Assembly (NCBI GenBank): GCA_031629035.1
Contig: JAVLUG010000001.1
Coordinates: 155,690 to 219,689, forward strand
Length of the DNA stretch: 64,000 nucleotides
Reading direction: 5' to 3'
Origin: MVYY01 sp012517575
Lineage (GTDB): Bacteria; Bacteroidota; Bacteroidia; Bacteroidales; Paludibacteraceae
Position 1 is the first letter of the stretch. Each line of letters begins with the position of its first letter. Of this stretch, positions 42,892-52,318 are shown one piece after another. Under the pieces are notes generated by a model that saw only the letters and a program-made list of their open reading frames with translations, was not told the DNA's origin and searched no databases. The translations under genes and the position numbers were made by a program.

Positions 42892-43395
42892 TTAATCAAG
42901 TTCTTTTTTTTTCAGTTCGATTACTTCAAGATTTTGAATTTTTTTCCCGTCAATTTCGAGTCGTACAATAGTTTGAACTGTATGAAAACCATATTTTCCA
43001 GCAGCTCCGGGATTAATATGCAGCAAGTTGAGTTTTTTGTCGAACTGAACCTTTAAAATATGTGAATGACCGCATACAAACAAGTCCGGTGGTTGTTGAA
43101 AAATAGTTGGACGAACTTTTATATCATATTTTCCGGGATAACCGCCAATATGTGTCAGCCAAACCGAAACTTCTTCGCACTGAAAATGAAGATGTTCGGA
43201 GAAAAGTGAACGAATATTTACATCATCAATATTTCCCCAAACGCCACGTACCGGTTTGAAATTGATCAATTGATTCACTACTTCCAACGAACCCCAATCA
43301 CCGGCATGCCAGATTTCGTCACATTCGGAAAAATATTGATATATACGCGGATCCAGAAAACCGTGGGTATCCGAAAGAATTCCAATTCGTTTCAT
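42892..43395 (-). CDS. YfcE/MJ0936-type metallophosphoesterase
   Basis: 167 residues. Calcineurin-like dimetal phosphodiesterase: GILSDTHGF (Asp/His), HAGDWGS, GVWGNIDD (GNxD), THIGGYPG and VCGHSHILK (GHxH) supply all metal ligands. Cytoplasmic; YfcE-like members hydrolyse phosphodiesters in vitro, with the natural substrate unknown. Monocistronic, or leading into the DUF3109 gene 63 nt downstream. Confidence 0.92.
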   Translation of the reverse strand: MKRIGILSDTHGFLDPRIYQYFSECDEIWHAGDWGSLEVVNQLINFKPVRGVWGNIDDVNIRSLFSEHLHFQCEEVSVWLTHIGGYPGKYDIKVRPTIFQQPPDLFVCGHSHILKVQFDKKLNLLHINPGAAGKYGFHTVQTIVRLEIDGKKIQNLEVIELKKKELD

Positions 43396-43587
43396 TTTTG
43401 TTGAATATTTTTAATGTCATGAAAAGGATACAATTTATGATAGGAAAAATTTTATTTGTAAGTAAATATTTTTCCAATGAATTAATATGTTTTTTTATTC
43501 AATTTTTTTGTTTTATGCGTTGTTAGAAAAGCCTCAATTTAAACAATGGGCAATAGTCAGTAAAAATTTTTCAAACTTGAAATTGGT

Positions 43588-43610
43588 GAGACGTAGCCAT
43601 CCTACGTCTC
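43588..43610. repeat. Intergenic hairpin repeat GAGACGTAG/CTACGTCTC
   Basis: A perfect 9-bp stem (43588-43596 with 43602-43610) and CCATC loop in a flank (TTGAAATTGGT before; TGCTTAAAATTCAAAACCTG, then CATCAAAACCCGTAACTCG after) matching the repeat near 34783. The rest of the 490-nt gap 43396-43885 has no gene. Confidence 0.65.
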
Positions 43611-43742
43611 TGCTTAAAATTCAAAACCTGTATCTCCTTATGGCACATCAAAACCCGTAACTCGAAATAGATTTTCTTCTCTCACAAGACTAATTTTTCC
43701 ATCGTATCATTTTCAGGAAATAAAATTAATCAAAAAGTTTTG

Positions 43743-43750
43743 TATTTTTG
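43743..43750 (+). promoter_or_regulatory. Candidate -7 element upstream of 43886
   Basis: TATTTTTG followed by C, 135 nt before the start codon. No -33 match. Confidence 0.4.
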
Positions 43751-43885
43751 CTGTTTTTGAAAATCGTGGCACGTTCGTTGTTATTTATTAAAAGTGCAGA
43801 TTTACTTCTGAGCGAAAAATATTTTTTTTTAGAAATCAATTAAAAAATTTCTAATCCAACGCTTTAAGTCTGTTTTTTTGGAAGT

Positions 43886-44449
43886 ATGTGTATGAGAAGC
43901 AAATTTATTTTACAATTTTTTTTCTATTCTTGTTTGTTTACAACAGTTGGAATACATGCTCAGGAATTGGGAAACTATCCTGAAAAGACACCCGAACAGG
44001 AAGCGGTGCAACAAACCAGTAAACTTCAGCAGGAGTTGGATTTGAATGCAGAACAGGTAAAAAAAATTTACGAAATTAATCTTCGGTATGCCAAACAGCG
44101 TCAGTCGGTTACGAAGCGTTCGGAAGCTATGGAGTTGCTGAAAAAGAAAGATGGAGAAATAGAAAATGCACTTGGAAAAGAGAAATATCAGCAGTTGCAA
44201 AACAAGCGCAACGAGCGAATTTCTATTGATGTGCCAACCACTTCGGGTATGCAAAATATTACGCCTTCTTACCGTTCCACCAAAAGAACCGGAAATACCA
44301 ATTTGAGTACGCCGGAAAGAAATTTGCGAAGAAACAATAAGACATCAGAAGGTTCAACAATGCAACCCAAACGTTTGACTCCGACCAATTCAAGGCGCTC
44401 GACTGATGACACGCAGAGAAGAACTGTGTCCCCACAACAAAGAAAGTAA
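43886..44449 (+). CDS. Small exported basic protein, unknown function
   Basis: 187 residues (or 185 from the ATG at 43892). Signal peptide ending GIHAQ, then a helical segment (about 35-115: TSKLQQELDLNAEQVKKIYE, YAKQRQSVTKRSEAMELL, KYQQLQNKRNERI) that resembles the helical pattern of Spy/LTXXQ-type periplasmic proteins. The Ser/Thr/Arg-rich, low-complexity, strongly basic tail (about 120-187) is probably unfolded. It overlaps no gene and is followed 6 nt later by trmN6, so the two are likely cotranscribed. Confidence 0.7.
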   Translation: MCMRSKFILQFFFYSCLFTTVGIHAQELGNYPEKTPEQEAVQQTSKLQQELDLNAEQVKKIYEINLRYAKQRQSVTKRSEAMELLKKKDGEIENALGKEKYQQLQNKRNERISIDVPTTSGMQNITPSYRSTKRTGNTNLSTPERNLRRNNKTSEGSTMQPKRLTPTNSRRSTDDTQRRTVSPQQRK

Positions 44450-44455
44450 AAGAGC

Positions 44456-45169
44456 ATGTCCAATCCGTATTTTCAGTTTAAGCAATTTACTGTTTTTCAC
44501 GATCGTTGTGCCATGAAAGTGGGGATTGATGGCGTAACGCTTGGCGCATGGACGCCGATAAATGATGCGGGGAAAATTCTTGATGTTGGAACCGGTACCG
44601 GATTGATTGCCTTGATGTTGGCTCAACGAAGTAACGCCGAAATTGATGCTTTGGATATTGATAACCATGCCATGGAACAAGCCCGCATCAACGTAGAAAA
44701 TTCCCGGTGGAAAAATCGGATTCAATTGTTTGAAACTTCTCTACAAGAATATGTTTCAGTTTGCTCAACTACTTATGATGTTGTGGTTTGTAATCCTCCC
44801 TATTTCATACGTTCCAAAAAAAGTCCGATAGATGAGAGAAATACGGCTCGCCATGCCGAATCACTTACTCATGTAGAGCTGGTTGACCTTACTTCAAATT
44901 TATTGAACCCAGATGGGACATTGTGCATTATATTGCCTGTGGATGAAGGCCTGCAAACAGTTTCGTATGCCTTAAACCACAATTGGTTTTGTCATCAGCT
45001 GGTTTTCGTTTTTCCCAAACCGTCAAGCAAAGCCAAGCGATTGCTGATTGAGTTAGGAAAAAAAGAAAAAATCACCCGTATTTCGAGACTTACCATCGAA
45101 ACGGAGCAACATCACGAATATACGGATGAATATAAAAGTCTGGTGAAAAATTTTTATCTGAAACTGTAA
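44456..45169 (+). CDS. trmN6: tRNA1(Val) adenine-37 N6-methyltransferase
   Basis: 237 residues. Class I SAM methyltransferase: motif I ILDVGTGTGLIALMLAQR, acidic motif II DALDIDNHA, catalytic VVCNPPYF (NPPY). The preceding FTVFHDRCAMKVGIDGVTLGAW block is typical of YfiC/TrmN6, which makes m6A37 in tRNA-Val. Distinguished from general N6 DNA methylases by that N-terminal signature. Converges on trxA with an 18-nt gap and no visible terminator. Confidence 0.9.
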   Translation: MSNPYFQFKQFTVFHDRCAMKVGIDGVTLGAWTPINDAGKILDVGTGTGLIALMLAQRSNAEIDALDIDNHAMEQARINVENSRWKNRIQLFETSLQEYVSVCSTTYDVVVCNPPYFIRSKKSPIDERNTARHAESLTHVELVDLTSNLLNPDGTLCIILPVDEGLQTVSYALNHNWFCHQLVFVFPKPSSKAKRLLIELGKKEKITRISRLTIETEQHHEYTDEYKSLVKNFYLKL

Positions 45170-45187
45170 AGAAAATTAAAGAAAAAA

Positions 45188-45502
45188 TCAAAGTAAAGAT
45201 TTAATTTTTTCTGTCAAAACGGATTTCGAAGTTGCTCCAACTTGTTTATCGACGAGTTGTCCGTCTTTAAAGAACAGCAAGGTAGGGATATTGCGAATCC
45301 CGAATTTTGAGGGAACTTCGGCGTTTTCATCTACATTTAATTTTCCCACTTGCACCTTTCCGTTGTATTCTTCGGCCAGTTCTTCTACAATCGGGCCTAC
45401 CATTCTGCAGGGGCCACACCATTCTGCCCAGAAATCAACCAATACAGGTTTTCCACTTTCAATAAATTCGTTAAGATTTTCGTCTGTAAATTCAATGACC
45501 AT
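45188..45502 (-). CDS. trxA: Thioredoxin
   Basis: 104 residues from the ATG at 45502 (MVIEFTDENL); the longer frame to 45541 adds 13 codons without similarity. Active site WCGPC in VDFWAEWCGPCRMVGP, cis-Pro in IRNIPTLLFF. General disulfide reductant; a plausible electron donor for the GPx-type peroxidase at 17440-17916. About 120 nt downstream of dnaE on the same strand. Confidence 0.96.
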   Translation of the reverse strand: MVIEFTDENLNEFIESGKPVLVDFWAEWCGPCRMVGPIVEELAEEYNGKVQVGKLNVDENAEVPSKFGIRNIPTLLFFKDGQLVDKQVGATSKSVLTEKIKSLL

Positions 45503-45622
45503 AATTTTAAAGTTTTGATGTTTGAAATAATTTTTACTCAAAAAACAAATACATGGAATAAAAGTTTTATAAAAAAATTATATTTTGCAATAGAAAAAAG
45601 CAATTAAGACCGCATTGGGTTG

Positions 45623-48600
45623 TCAATTTACATCAAAATCGAGTATTCCTTCAGTTTTGGCTGCTTTCAAAGTTCGATATACTTTGGGATTGATATCGAC
45701 GCGATGTTGCCGGGCAAAGAAATTTATTTTGTTTAAGGAATTTTGGTCATGCACCTGAATATAAACATTTACATTTCCCTTATTTTCGAGTATTATTTTA
45801 CTCAACATTGCAACAGTATCTTCTGAGAGTTGCTGCAAAGGGATATTGATTTTCAGGTTATTGACAAATTTGTTTTTTATATCGGAGAAAAAGTCAATTT
45901 TTTGTATTTTAAGTTCGAGTTCCCGTTCACCGCCAATTTCTGAAGTTTTACGAAATTTGCTGTCGGCATATTTTTCTTGAACGATGGCCTGAATAAAAAC
46001 AAACATGTCCTTTATCATATATTTCTGGAATTCTATATAATTGTTTCCATACAACAAAAATTCAAAGGATCCGTCATAATCCTCGATAGTAAATACGCCA
46101 TAAGGTTTTCCTGCTTTCGACACAGAATGGCGAATATTAGTAACGAGTCCGCCGATTTTCAGCTGTTTCCCTTTCAGTGATGGTAAGTCTTTCAGTTGAG
46201 AGGTGGAAGTATTGCAAATGTAATTCATTTCAAATTCAAACTGATCGAGTGGATGAGCTGAAAGATACATTCCAATCAATTCCTTTTCCCTGTTGAGCCG
46301 GGTTAAAGGTGCCCATGCTGGAGCATAGGGAATTTCCGGTTTGTTGATTTCAATGGAATTCATGTCGCCGAATAATGTATTTTGCGTCATAAGTTTGTCC
46401 GCTTGATACTTATTTCCGTACCGAATCAAGCTTTCCATTACCGTTTCTCCTTTGCCGTTTTCCACAAAAAACTGTTCGCGTTTTATATCGTTTAAGCCGT
46501 CAAAAGCTCCTGCTATGGCAAGGCTTTCAATAGCTCGTTTGTTGCATGCCGTGAGATTGACGCGTTCTACAAAATCAAATATGTTTTTGAATTTTCCGTT
46601 TGCATGACGTTCGTTCACTATTGCCATGACTGCATTTTCACCTACACCTTTTATTCCGCCCAAACCAAAACGAATATCATTATTTTCGTTGACTGAGAAA
46701 GTAAAATCACTTTCGTTGACATCCGGTCCCAGTACATTGATTCCCATACTTCGGCATTCGTCCATGAATTTGCTTACTTCATCAATGTCGTCCTTGTTTC
46801 TCGACAGGTTGGCTGCCATGAATTCAGAAGGATAATGCGCTTTCAGGTAAGCGGTGCGATAGGCAATATAAGAATAGCAGGTGGCATGCGATTTATTGAA
46901 CGCATACTTGGAAAATTCTACCCAGTCGCTCCAAATCTGTTCCAATTTTTCGAGCGGCCCGTAGCCATTTTTCTGGCATCCGGCAATAAATTTTTCCTTC
47001 AAGGCTACCATTTTGTCGGTAAGCTTTTTTCCCATGGCTTTTCGTAACTCATCGGCTTCGGCACGTGTGAAACCAGCCAAATCTACACTTAGCAACATCA
47101 CTTGTTCCTGGTAAATAGTAATGCCGTAAGTTTCTTTCAGCCTCTTTTCCATGATAGGGAAAGGATATTCAATTTTTTCCAAACCATGTTTCCGATTGAT
47201 ATACTGAGGAATATACTGCATTGGACCCGGACGGTAAAGTGCATTCATGGCAATTAAGTCCTCTATTTGTGTAGGCTGAAGAGCTTGCAAATGTTTCTGC
47301 ATGCCGGCAGATTCAAACTGAAAAGTACCTACCGTTTGACCTTTACTGAAAAGTTGATAGGTTTCGGGATCGTCCAAAGGTATTTTGTCGAGATCCAAAT
47401 CCAGATTTTTGGCTTTTTTAATGTTTACCAGCGTATCTTTAATAATCGAAAGCGTTTTCAATCCTAAAAAGTCCATTTTTATCAGTCCGACTTCTTCAAT
47501 GACCGAACCTTCGTACTGTGTAACCAGAATTTCTTCTTTTGTTTCCTTATCTTCAGCTGTTGATAAAGGAACAAAGTTTGTCAGGTCATCGGCGCCAATG
47601 ATTACGCCACAAGCATGAACTCCCGTTTGTCGCACAGTTCCTTCCAGCATTTCGGCATAGCGAAGCGTGCTGGAGAGATTTTCGTCGGAAGAATTTCGTG
47701 CAATCTCCAGCTCAGGAACAAATTTGAAACAATTGGACAAATTGACTTTCATTTTTTTTCCATCCGGTGTATCGGGCAATTTGTCGGGAATAAGTTTGGT
47801 AAGTCTTTCTGCTTCGGAAAGCGGTAATTTCTGAACCCGTGCTACATCTTTAATGGCTGATTTTGCGGCCATAGTGCCGAAAGTGATAATGTGAGCTACC
47901 CTGTCTTTCCCATATTTCTCGGTAACCCAGCGTAAAACTTCATTTCGACCATCATCATCGAAATCGACATCAATATCGGGCATGGAAATACGGTCGGGAT
48001 TCAGAAAACGCTCGAAAAGCAAATCATATTTTAAAGGATCAATATCGGTAATTTTCAGACAGTAAGCTACCACCGAACCTGCTGCCGAACCACGTCCCGG
48101 GCCAACGGCAACACCCATATTTCTTGCTGCTGCAATAAAATCCTGAACAATAAGAAAATAACCGGGAAATCCCATGGTTTTGATAACATTCAACTCGAAA
48201 TTGATACGTTCTTCGAGTTCAGGATTTAAATTTTCGCCATATCGTTCTTTGGCGCCTTCATAAGTCAGTTTTCTCAAATAATCGGCTTCCAATTTGATAC
48301 GGATAACCTTGTCTGTTCCTCCTAAACGGTCGAATCCTTTACCAAATTCTTCACGGAGCATTTCTTCAGTGTAAAGTGAACGGTATTGGTTTTCATCGGC
48401 AAAATTTTCGGGAATTTTGAAGGTAGGCATCATAGGAGCCGAATCGATATTGTAAAATTCGACTTTTTGAGCAATTTCGAGTGTATTTTCGATGGCTTCC
48501 GGTATGTCTGAAAATATTTCTTTCATTTGGTCAGGTGTTTTCAGCCATTCCTGCTTGGTGTAACGCATGCGTGTGGGGTCGTCAATATCTTTCCCCGTAC

Positions 48601-49414
48601 TGAGACAAATCAATCGTTCGTGTCCTTCGGCATGTTCTTCTTCTACAAAGTGGACGTCATTGGTGGCAATCAGTTTGGTATTTGTTTTTCGGGCTAACTT
48701 TATCAACTCAACATTTTGAAGGGTTTGTTTTTCGTAGGTAGAAGTGTCGCCTCCGGGTTTGTCGGTCTTGTGACGTTGTAATTCGAGATAGAAATCGTCG
48801 CCAAAAACTTTTTTGTACCAAAGGACGGCTTTTTCTGCTTCTTCCAAGTTCCCCGATTCGATTTTTTTGTGAATTTCTCCACCCAGACAAGCGGAAGATG
48901 CAATTAAACCTTCACTGTATTTTTCCAGAATGTCATGGTCGATACGCGGACGATAATACATTCCTTCCATCCATGACAGAGAAATGAGTTTGCAAAGATT
49001 TCGGTAGCCTGTCTTGTTTTTTGCTAGCAGAATGAGATGATAACCGCTTCGATCTTCTTGATTTTCTTTGGAAAAACGGCTTCTGTGAGCTACATATGTT
49101 TCACATCCTATGATTGGTTTGAAAAGTTTGCGCTGTTCAGTTTCTATATTTTTTTGAATTTCTTCTTTTTGAATTTCCGATAATTCATCATTTTTTAGTT
49201 GTTTTTGCAAAAGAGCAATATTGCCTTGAACAGGAATATTCTTTTTTTTCACATAATTGTAAAATTCTTTTATCCCGAACATATTGCCGTGATCGGTGAG
49301 AGCAATAGCAGGCATGCCGGTTTTCATGGCTTTGTCAACCAGTTGATCAATGGATGACATACCGTCGAGAATAGAATAATGGGAGTGAACGTGCAAATGA
49401 ACAAACGTATTCAT
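45623..49414 (-). CDS. dnaE: DNA polymerase III subunit alpha
   Basis: 1263 residues, full length. Replicative polymerase: PHP domain at the N terminus (FVHLHVHSHYSILDG, ALTDHGNMFG), C-family polymerase palm with catalytic PDIDVDFDDDGR, GSAAGSVVAY and the fingers. A tandem HhH region follows, then an OB fold (about 1030-1130: LKIGGLVTNIRHSVSKAGKP). Residues about 55-95 are a Lys/Glu-rich helical insert inside the PHP domain, seen in Bacteroidetes DnaE. The start matches the conserved MNTFVHLHVHS. Confidence 0.97.
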   Translation of the reverse strand: MNTFVHLHVHSHYSILDGMSSIDQLVDKAMKTGMPAIALTDHGNMFGIKEFYNYVKKKNIPVQGNIALLQKQLKNDELSEIQKEEIQKNIETEQRKLFKPIIGCETYVAHRSRFSKENQEDRSGYHLILLAKNKTGYRNLCKLISLSWMEGMYYRPRIDHDILEKYSEGLIASSACLGGEIHKKIESGNLEEAEKAVLWYKKVFGDDFYLELQRHKTDKPGGDTSTYEKQTLQNVELIKLARKTNTKLIATNDVHFVEEEHAEGHERLICLSTGKDIDDPTRMRYTKQEWLKTPDQMKEIFSDIPEAIENTLEIAQKVEFYNIDSAPMMPTFKIPENFADENQYRSLYTEEMLREEFGKGFDRLGGTDKVIRIKLEADYLRKLTYEGAKERYGENLNPELEERINFELNVIKTMGFPGYFLIVQDFIAAARNMGVAVGPGRGSAAGSVVAYCLKITDIDPLKYDLLFERFLNPDRISMPDIDVDFDDDGRNEVLRWVTEKYGKDRVAHIITFGTMAAKSAIKDVARVQKLPLSEAERLTKLIPDKLPDTPDGKKMKVNLSNCFKFVPELEIARNSSDENLSSTLRYAEMLEGTVRQTGVHACGVIIGADDLTNFVPLSTAEDKETKEEILVTQYEGSVIEEVGLIKMDFLGLKTLSIIKDTLVNIKKAKNLDLDLDKIPLDDPETYQLFSKGQTVGTFQFESAGMQKHLQALQPTQIEDLIAMNALYRPGPMQYIPQYINRKHGLEKIEYPFPIMEKRLKETYGITIYQEQVMLLSVDLAGFTRAEADELRKAMGKKLTDKMVALKEKFIAGCQKNGYGPLEKLEQIWSDWVEFSKYAFNKSHATCYSYIAYRTAYLKAHYPSEFMAANLSRNKDDIDEVSKFMDECRSMGINVLGPDVNESDFTFSVNENNDIRFGLGGIKGVGENAVMAIVNERHANGKFKNIFDFVERVNLTACNKRAIESLAIAGAFDGLNDIKREQFFVENGKGETVMESLIRYGNKYQADKLMTQNTLFGDMNSIEINKPEIPYAPAWAPLTRLNREKELIGMYLSAHPLDQFEFEMNYICNTSTSQLKDLPSLKGKQLKIGGLVTNIRHSVSKAGKPYGVFTIEDYDGSFEFLLYGNNYIEFQKYMIKDMFVFIQAIVQEKYADSKFRKTSEIGGERELELKIQKIDFFSDIKNKFVNNLKINIPLQQLSEDTVAMLSKIILENKGNVNVYIQVHDQNSLNKINFFARQHRVDINPKVYRTLKAAKTEGILDFDVN

Positions 49415-49568
49415 GCTAAATAGGTGTAGTATTGTATATTAGAAAAGATGTAAAACTTTAATTTTAGGTGTTTAAAGTTAGTAAAATTTTTGTTGTCGTT
49501 AAGTTTAGAAGTAAGAAAAAATTCAATTTAGTGATTAAAAATTTTTTTATGGTTTTTCATTGATTTAC

Positions 49569-49609
49569 GAAAAAAATCAGGGACTGTATCGAAAGTTGAC
49601 AAGTCCCTG
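49569..49609 (-). terminator. Terminator of the nqr operon
   Basis: CAGGGACT (49578-49585) and AGTCCCTG (49602-49609) form an 8-bp stem with a 16-nt loop, followed on the minus strand by ATTTTTTT. It lies 28 nt past the nqrF stop. Confidence 0.8.
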
Positions 49610-49636
49610 AAGAAAATAGAAATTTTAAAACAATTT

Positions 49637-50899
49637 TCAAGCTCCAAAATCGTCGAACATCAGCATTTCGCGTGGAACGCCCAAATCATCAAGCATTTTT
49701 TCTACAGCTTTGGCCATTGGCCCCGGTCCGCACATGTAATATTCAACTTCTTCAGGTTCTTCGTGGAATTTAAGATATTCATTGTAGATAACGTTATGAA
49801 TAAATCCTACCGGTCCAGTCCAATTATCTTCGGGAAGAGGCTCACTCAATGCTATGTGGAACGAGAAATTAGGGAATTCTTTTTCCAGTTCACGGAAATC
49901 CTGTTCGTAGAAAATTTCGTTTTTTGAACGCGCTCCATACCAGTAAGAAATTTTGCGGTCTGTAACTTTTAAAGTTTTCAGCAAATGTAGAATATGAGAG
50001 CGTAACGGAGCCATTCCTGCGCCTCCGCCAATATAGAGCATTTCACGTTTGGAATTAATAATGGGATGAAATTCACCAAACGGGCCGGAAACATTTACTT
50101 TGTCGCCCGGTTTCAATTTAAAAATATAAGAAGAAGCAATACCTGGTTTCACATCTAAAAATTTTCCTGTTGCCCTGTCAATGGGAGGCGTTGCAATACG
50201 TACATTCAGCATCACGATGTCACCTTCGGCCGGATAATTGGCCATTGAATAGGCGCGCATGGTTTCTTCATCATTGCTGCATGTCAAATCCCAAAGATGC
50301 ATTTTATCCCAATCGGGACGAAAACGTTCTTCTACTTCAAATTCGCTGAACTTAAGTTCGTATTTGGGAATGTCGATTTGGATATAACTTCCGGGAAGAA
50401 AGTTTAAATGTTCTCCATCAGGAAGTTTTACAATCAATTCCTTGATAAATGTTGCAACGTTTTTGTTGGAAATCACTTCACATTCCCATTTTTTTATGCT
50501 GAGAACTGATTCCGGAATTTTTATTGAAAGGTCATTTTTTACCTTCACCTGACAACCCAACCTCCAATTGTCCTTGATTTCTTTTCGGGAGAAATGGCCG
50601 GTTTCGGTGGGTAAAATCTCTCCTCCACCTTCGAGTACCTGACAGCGACACTGTGCACAAGTGCCTTTTCCACCGCAGGCCGAAGGCAAATATATGTGCT
50701 GATTGACCAAAGTACTCAGTAAAGTTCCCCCAGCCGGCACTTCTATTTTTTTTTCGTTGTTGATGGTGATGGTAACGCTTCCTGATGGAACAAGATATTG
50801 TTTGGCTACCAGCAAAATTGCGACCAATAAAAAAATGACTATAAAAAATACTGTCAGGCTGGCAATGAGTGTTGTTGTTTGTATGGCTAATATCATCAT
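49637..50899 (-). CDS. nqrF: Na+-translocating NADH:quinone reductase subunit F
   Basis: 420 residues; the NADH-oxidising entry subunit. An N-terminal helix (about 8-32) anchors it. The 2Fe-2S domain has CGGKGTCAQC and the fourth Cys in WRLGCQ. The FAD domain has RAYSMANYP and the NADH-binding domain has GGGAGMAPLRSHI and the terminal MCGPGPMAKAVEKML. Last gene of nqrABCDEF, 96 nt after nqrE, with a terminator behind it. Electrons go on through NqrD/E and NqrC/B to quinone while Na+ is exported. Confidence 0.97.
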   Translation of the reverse strand: MMILAIQTTTLIASLTVFFIVIFLLVAILLVAKQYLVPSGSVTITINNEKKIEVPAGGTLLSTLVNQHIYLPSACGGKGTCAQCRCQVLEGGGEILPTETGHFSRKEIKDNWRLGCQVKVKNDLSIKIPESVLSIKKWECEVISNKNVATFIKELIVKLPDGEHLNFLPGSYIQIDIPKYELKFSEFEVEERFRPDWDKMHLWDLTCSNDEETMRAYSMANYPAEGDIVMLNVRIATPPIDRATGKFLDVKPGIASSYIFKLKPGDKVNVSGPFGEFHPIINSKREMLYIGGGAGMAPLRSHILHLLKTLKVTDRKISYWYGARSKNEIFYEQDFRELEKEFPNFSFHIALSEPLPEDNWTGPVGFIHNVIYNEYLKFHEEPEEVEYYMCGPGPMAKAVEKMLDDLGVPREMLMFDDFGA

Positions 50900-50995
50900 T
50901 TTTGTTCTAACTTTTTCTTTTTGCTGAAGGACATTTTTGAAAAATAATTCTGCATTTCCCGGTTCTGTCTTTTTAGGGTTTTTATGCGATTGAAA

Positions 50996-51613
50996 TTATA
51001 TTTTTAAGCCGGAGAAGCACATAAAGGCAATGCCCATAAGTCCCACCGTTATAAAAGTAATTCCCAAACCGCGCAATGGTTTCGGAACATTGGAATATTC
51101 CATTTTTTCGCGAATGGCAGCCAGTCCGACAATTGCCAGCAACCAACCGACACCGGAACCCAATGCATAAGATGTGGCTTCCCCAATATTGTGAAAAGCT
51201 CTTTGTTGCATGAACAATGAAGCTCCCATTATGGCGCAGTTTACGGCAATGAGTGGCAGAAAAATTCCCAACGAGTTGTAAAGAGAAGGAGAAAATTTTT
51301 CTACCGCCATTTCAACTATTTGTGTTATGGCAGCAATGACGGCAATAAACAATATAAAAGAAAGATAACTCAAATCGAGTGAAGCCAATTGAGGACTAAG
51401 CCATTGTAAAGCCCCTTCTTTCAATACGTAATTTTCGAGCAAATAATTTACCGGAACGGTAATAAAGAGAACAAACGTAACGGCGGCGCCCAAACCTAAA
51501 GATGTTTTCACATTTTTTGATACTGCCAGATAGGAACACATTCCCAAAAAATAGGCAAATATCATATTATCGACAAAAATCGATTTTATAAAAATGTTCA
51601 ATATACCTTCCAT
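50996..51613 (-). CDS. nqrE: Na+-translocating NADH:quinone reductase subunit E
   Basis: 205 residues, six hydrophobic helices. Homologous to NqrD/RnfA/RnfE. The conserved Cys for the membrane iron centre is in MCSYLAVS near residue 26, with a second in NCAIMGASLF near 120. The Nqr rather than Rnf identity follows from the operon content (NqrA and NqrF present, RnfB/C absent). 72 nt after nqrD. Confidence 0.96.
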   Translation of the reverse strand: MEGILNIFIKSIFVDNMIFAYFLGMCSYLAVSKNVKTSLGLGAAVTFVLFITVPVNYLLENYVLKEGALQWLSPQLASLDLSYLSFILFIAVIAAITQIVEMAVEKFSPSLYNSLGIFLPLIAVNCAIMGASLFMQQRAFHNIGEATSYALGSGVGWLLAIVGLAAIREKMEYSNVPKPLRGLGITFITVGLMGIAFMCFSGLKI

Positions 51614-51685
51614 GTTGTATTTTTTTTCTTATTTACAAAATAATGTTGTTCGTAATTGCTCATTAAAAAGCACAGATTAATAGAT

Positions 51686-52318
51686 TTATTTCTCCTGCAA
51701 TTCTTTGTTTTTAGCACGATGAATCCAAATAATACAGGCTACAAGAATCAAAGCCATTGGCGGCATAAGCATAAGTCCATTGTTCATGTAGCCGGATTCG
51801 TAAAACGATGAAGGAATTATTGTGTAACCCAACAAAGTTCCTGAACCCAGCAGTTCGCGGAAAAAAGAAACGATGATCAAAATCAGGGCATACCCAAATC
51901 CGTTTCCCAAACCATCCAGAAAAGATTCCCAAGGTTTGTTGGACATGGCAAAAGCTTCCAGTCGCCCCATTAAAATACAGTTGGTAATAATCAGTCCCAC
52001 ATATACCGACAATTGAACGCTGACATCGTAAGCAAATGCCTTTAATATTTCACTGACTATGGTTACCAGTGCTGCAACCACAACTAGTTGAACGATAATT
52101 CGGATGCGATTGGGAATGGTATTGCGAATCAGCGATATGATAACATTTGAAAATGCAACAATTACTGTAACAGATATCCCCATTACCAGTGCGGGTTCAA
52201 GTTTTGCTGTTACAGCCAATGCCGAGCAAATTCCCAACACTTGCACCATAATGGGATTATTTTTACTCAATGGACCCAATAAAACTTGTTTTGTTTTGTC
52301 GGAAATTAATTTATTCAT
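51686..52318 (-). CDS. nqrD: Na+-translocating NADH:quinone reductase subunit D
   Basis: 210 residues, six hydrophobic helices. GICSALAVTAKLEPALVMG and TNCILMGRLEAFAM carry the two conserved Cys that hold the intramembrane iron centre with NqrE. The start overlaps the nqrC stop by 4 nt (ATGA type), so the two are translationally coupled. Confidence 0.96.
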   Translation of the reverse strand: MNKLISDKTKQVLLGPLSKNNPIMVQVLGICSALAVTAKLEPALVMGISVTVIVAFSNVIISLIRNTIPNRIRIIVQLVVVAALVTIVSEILKAFAYDVSVQLSVYVGLIITNCILMGRLEAFAMSNKPWESFLDGLGNGFGYALILIIVSFFRELLGSGTLLGYTIIPSSFYESGYMNNGLMLMPPMALILVACIIWIHRAKNKELQEK

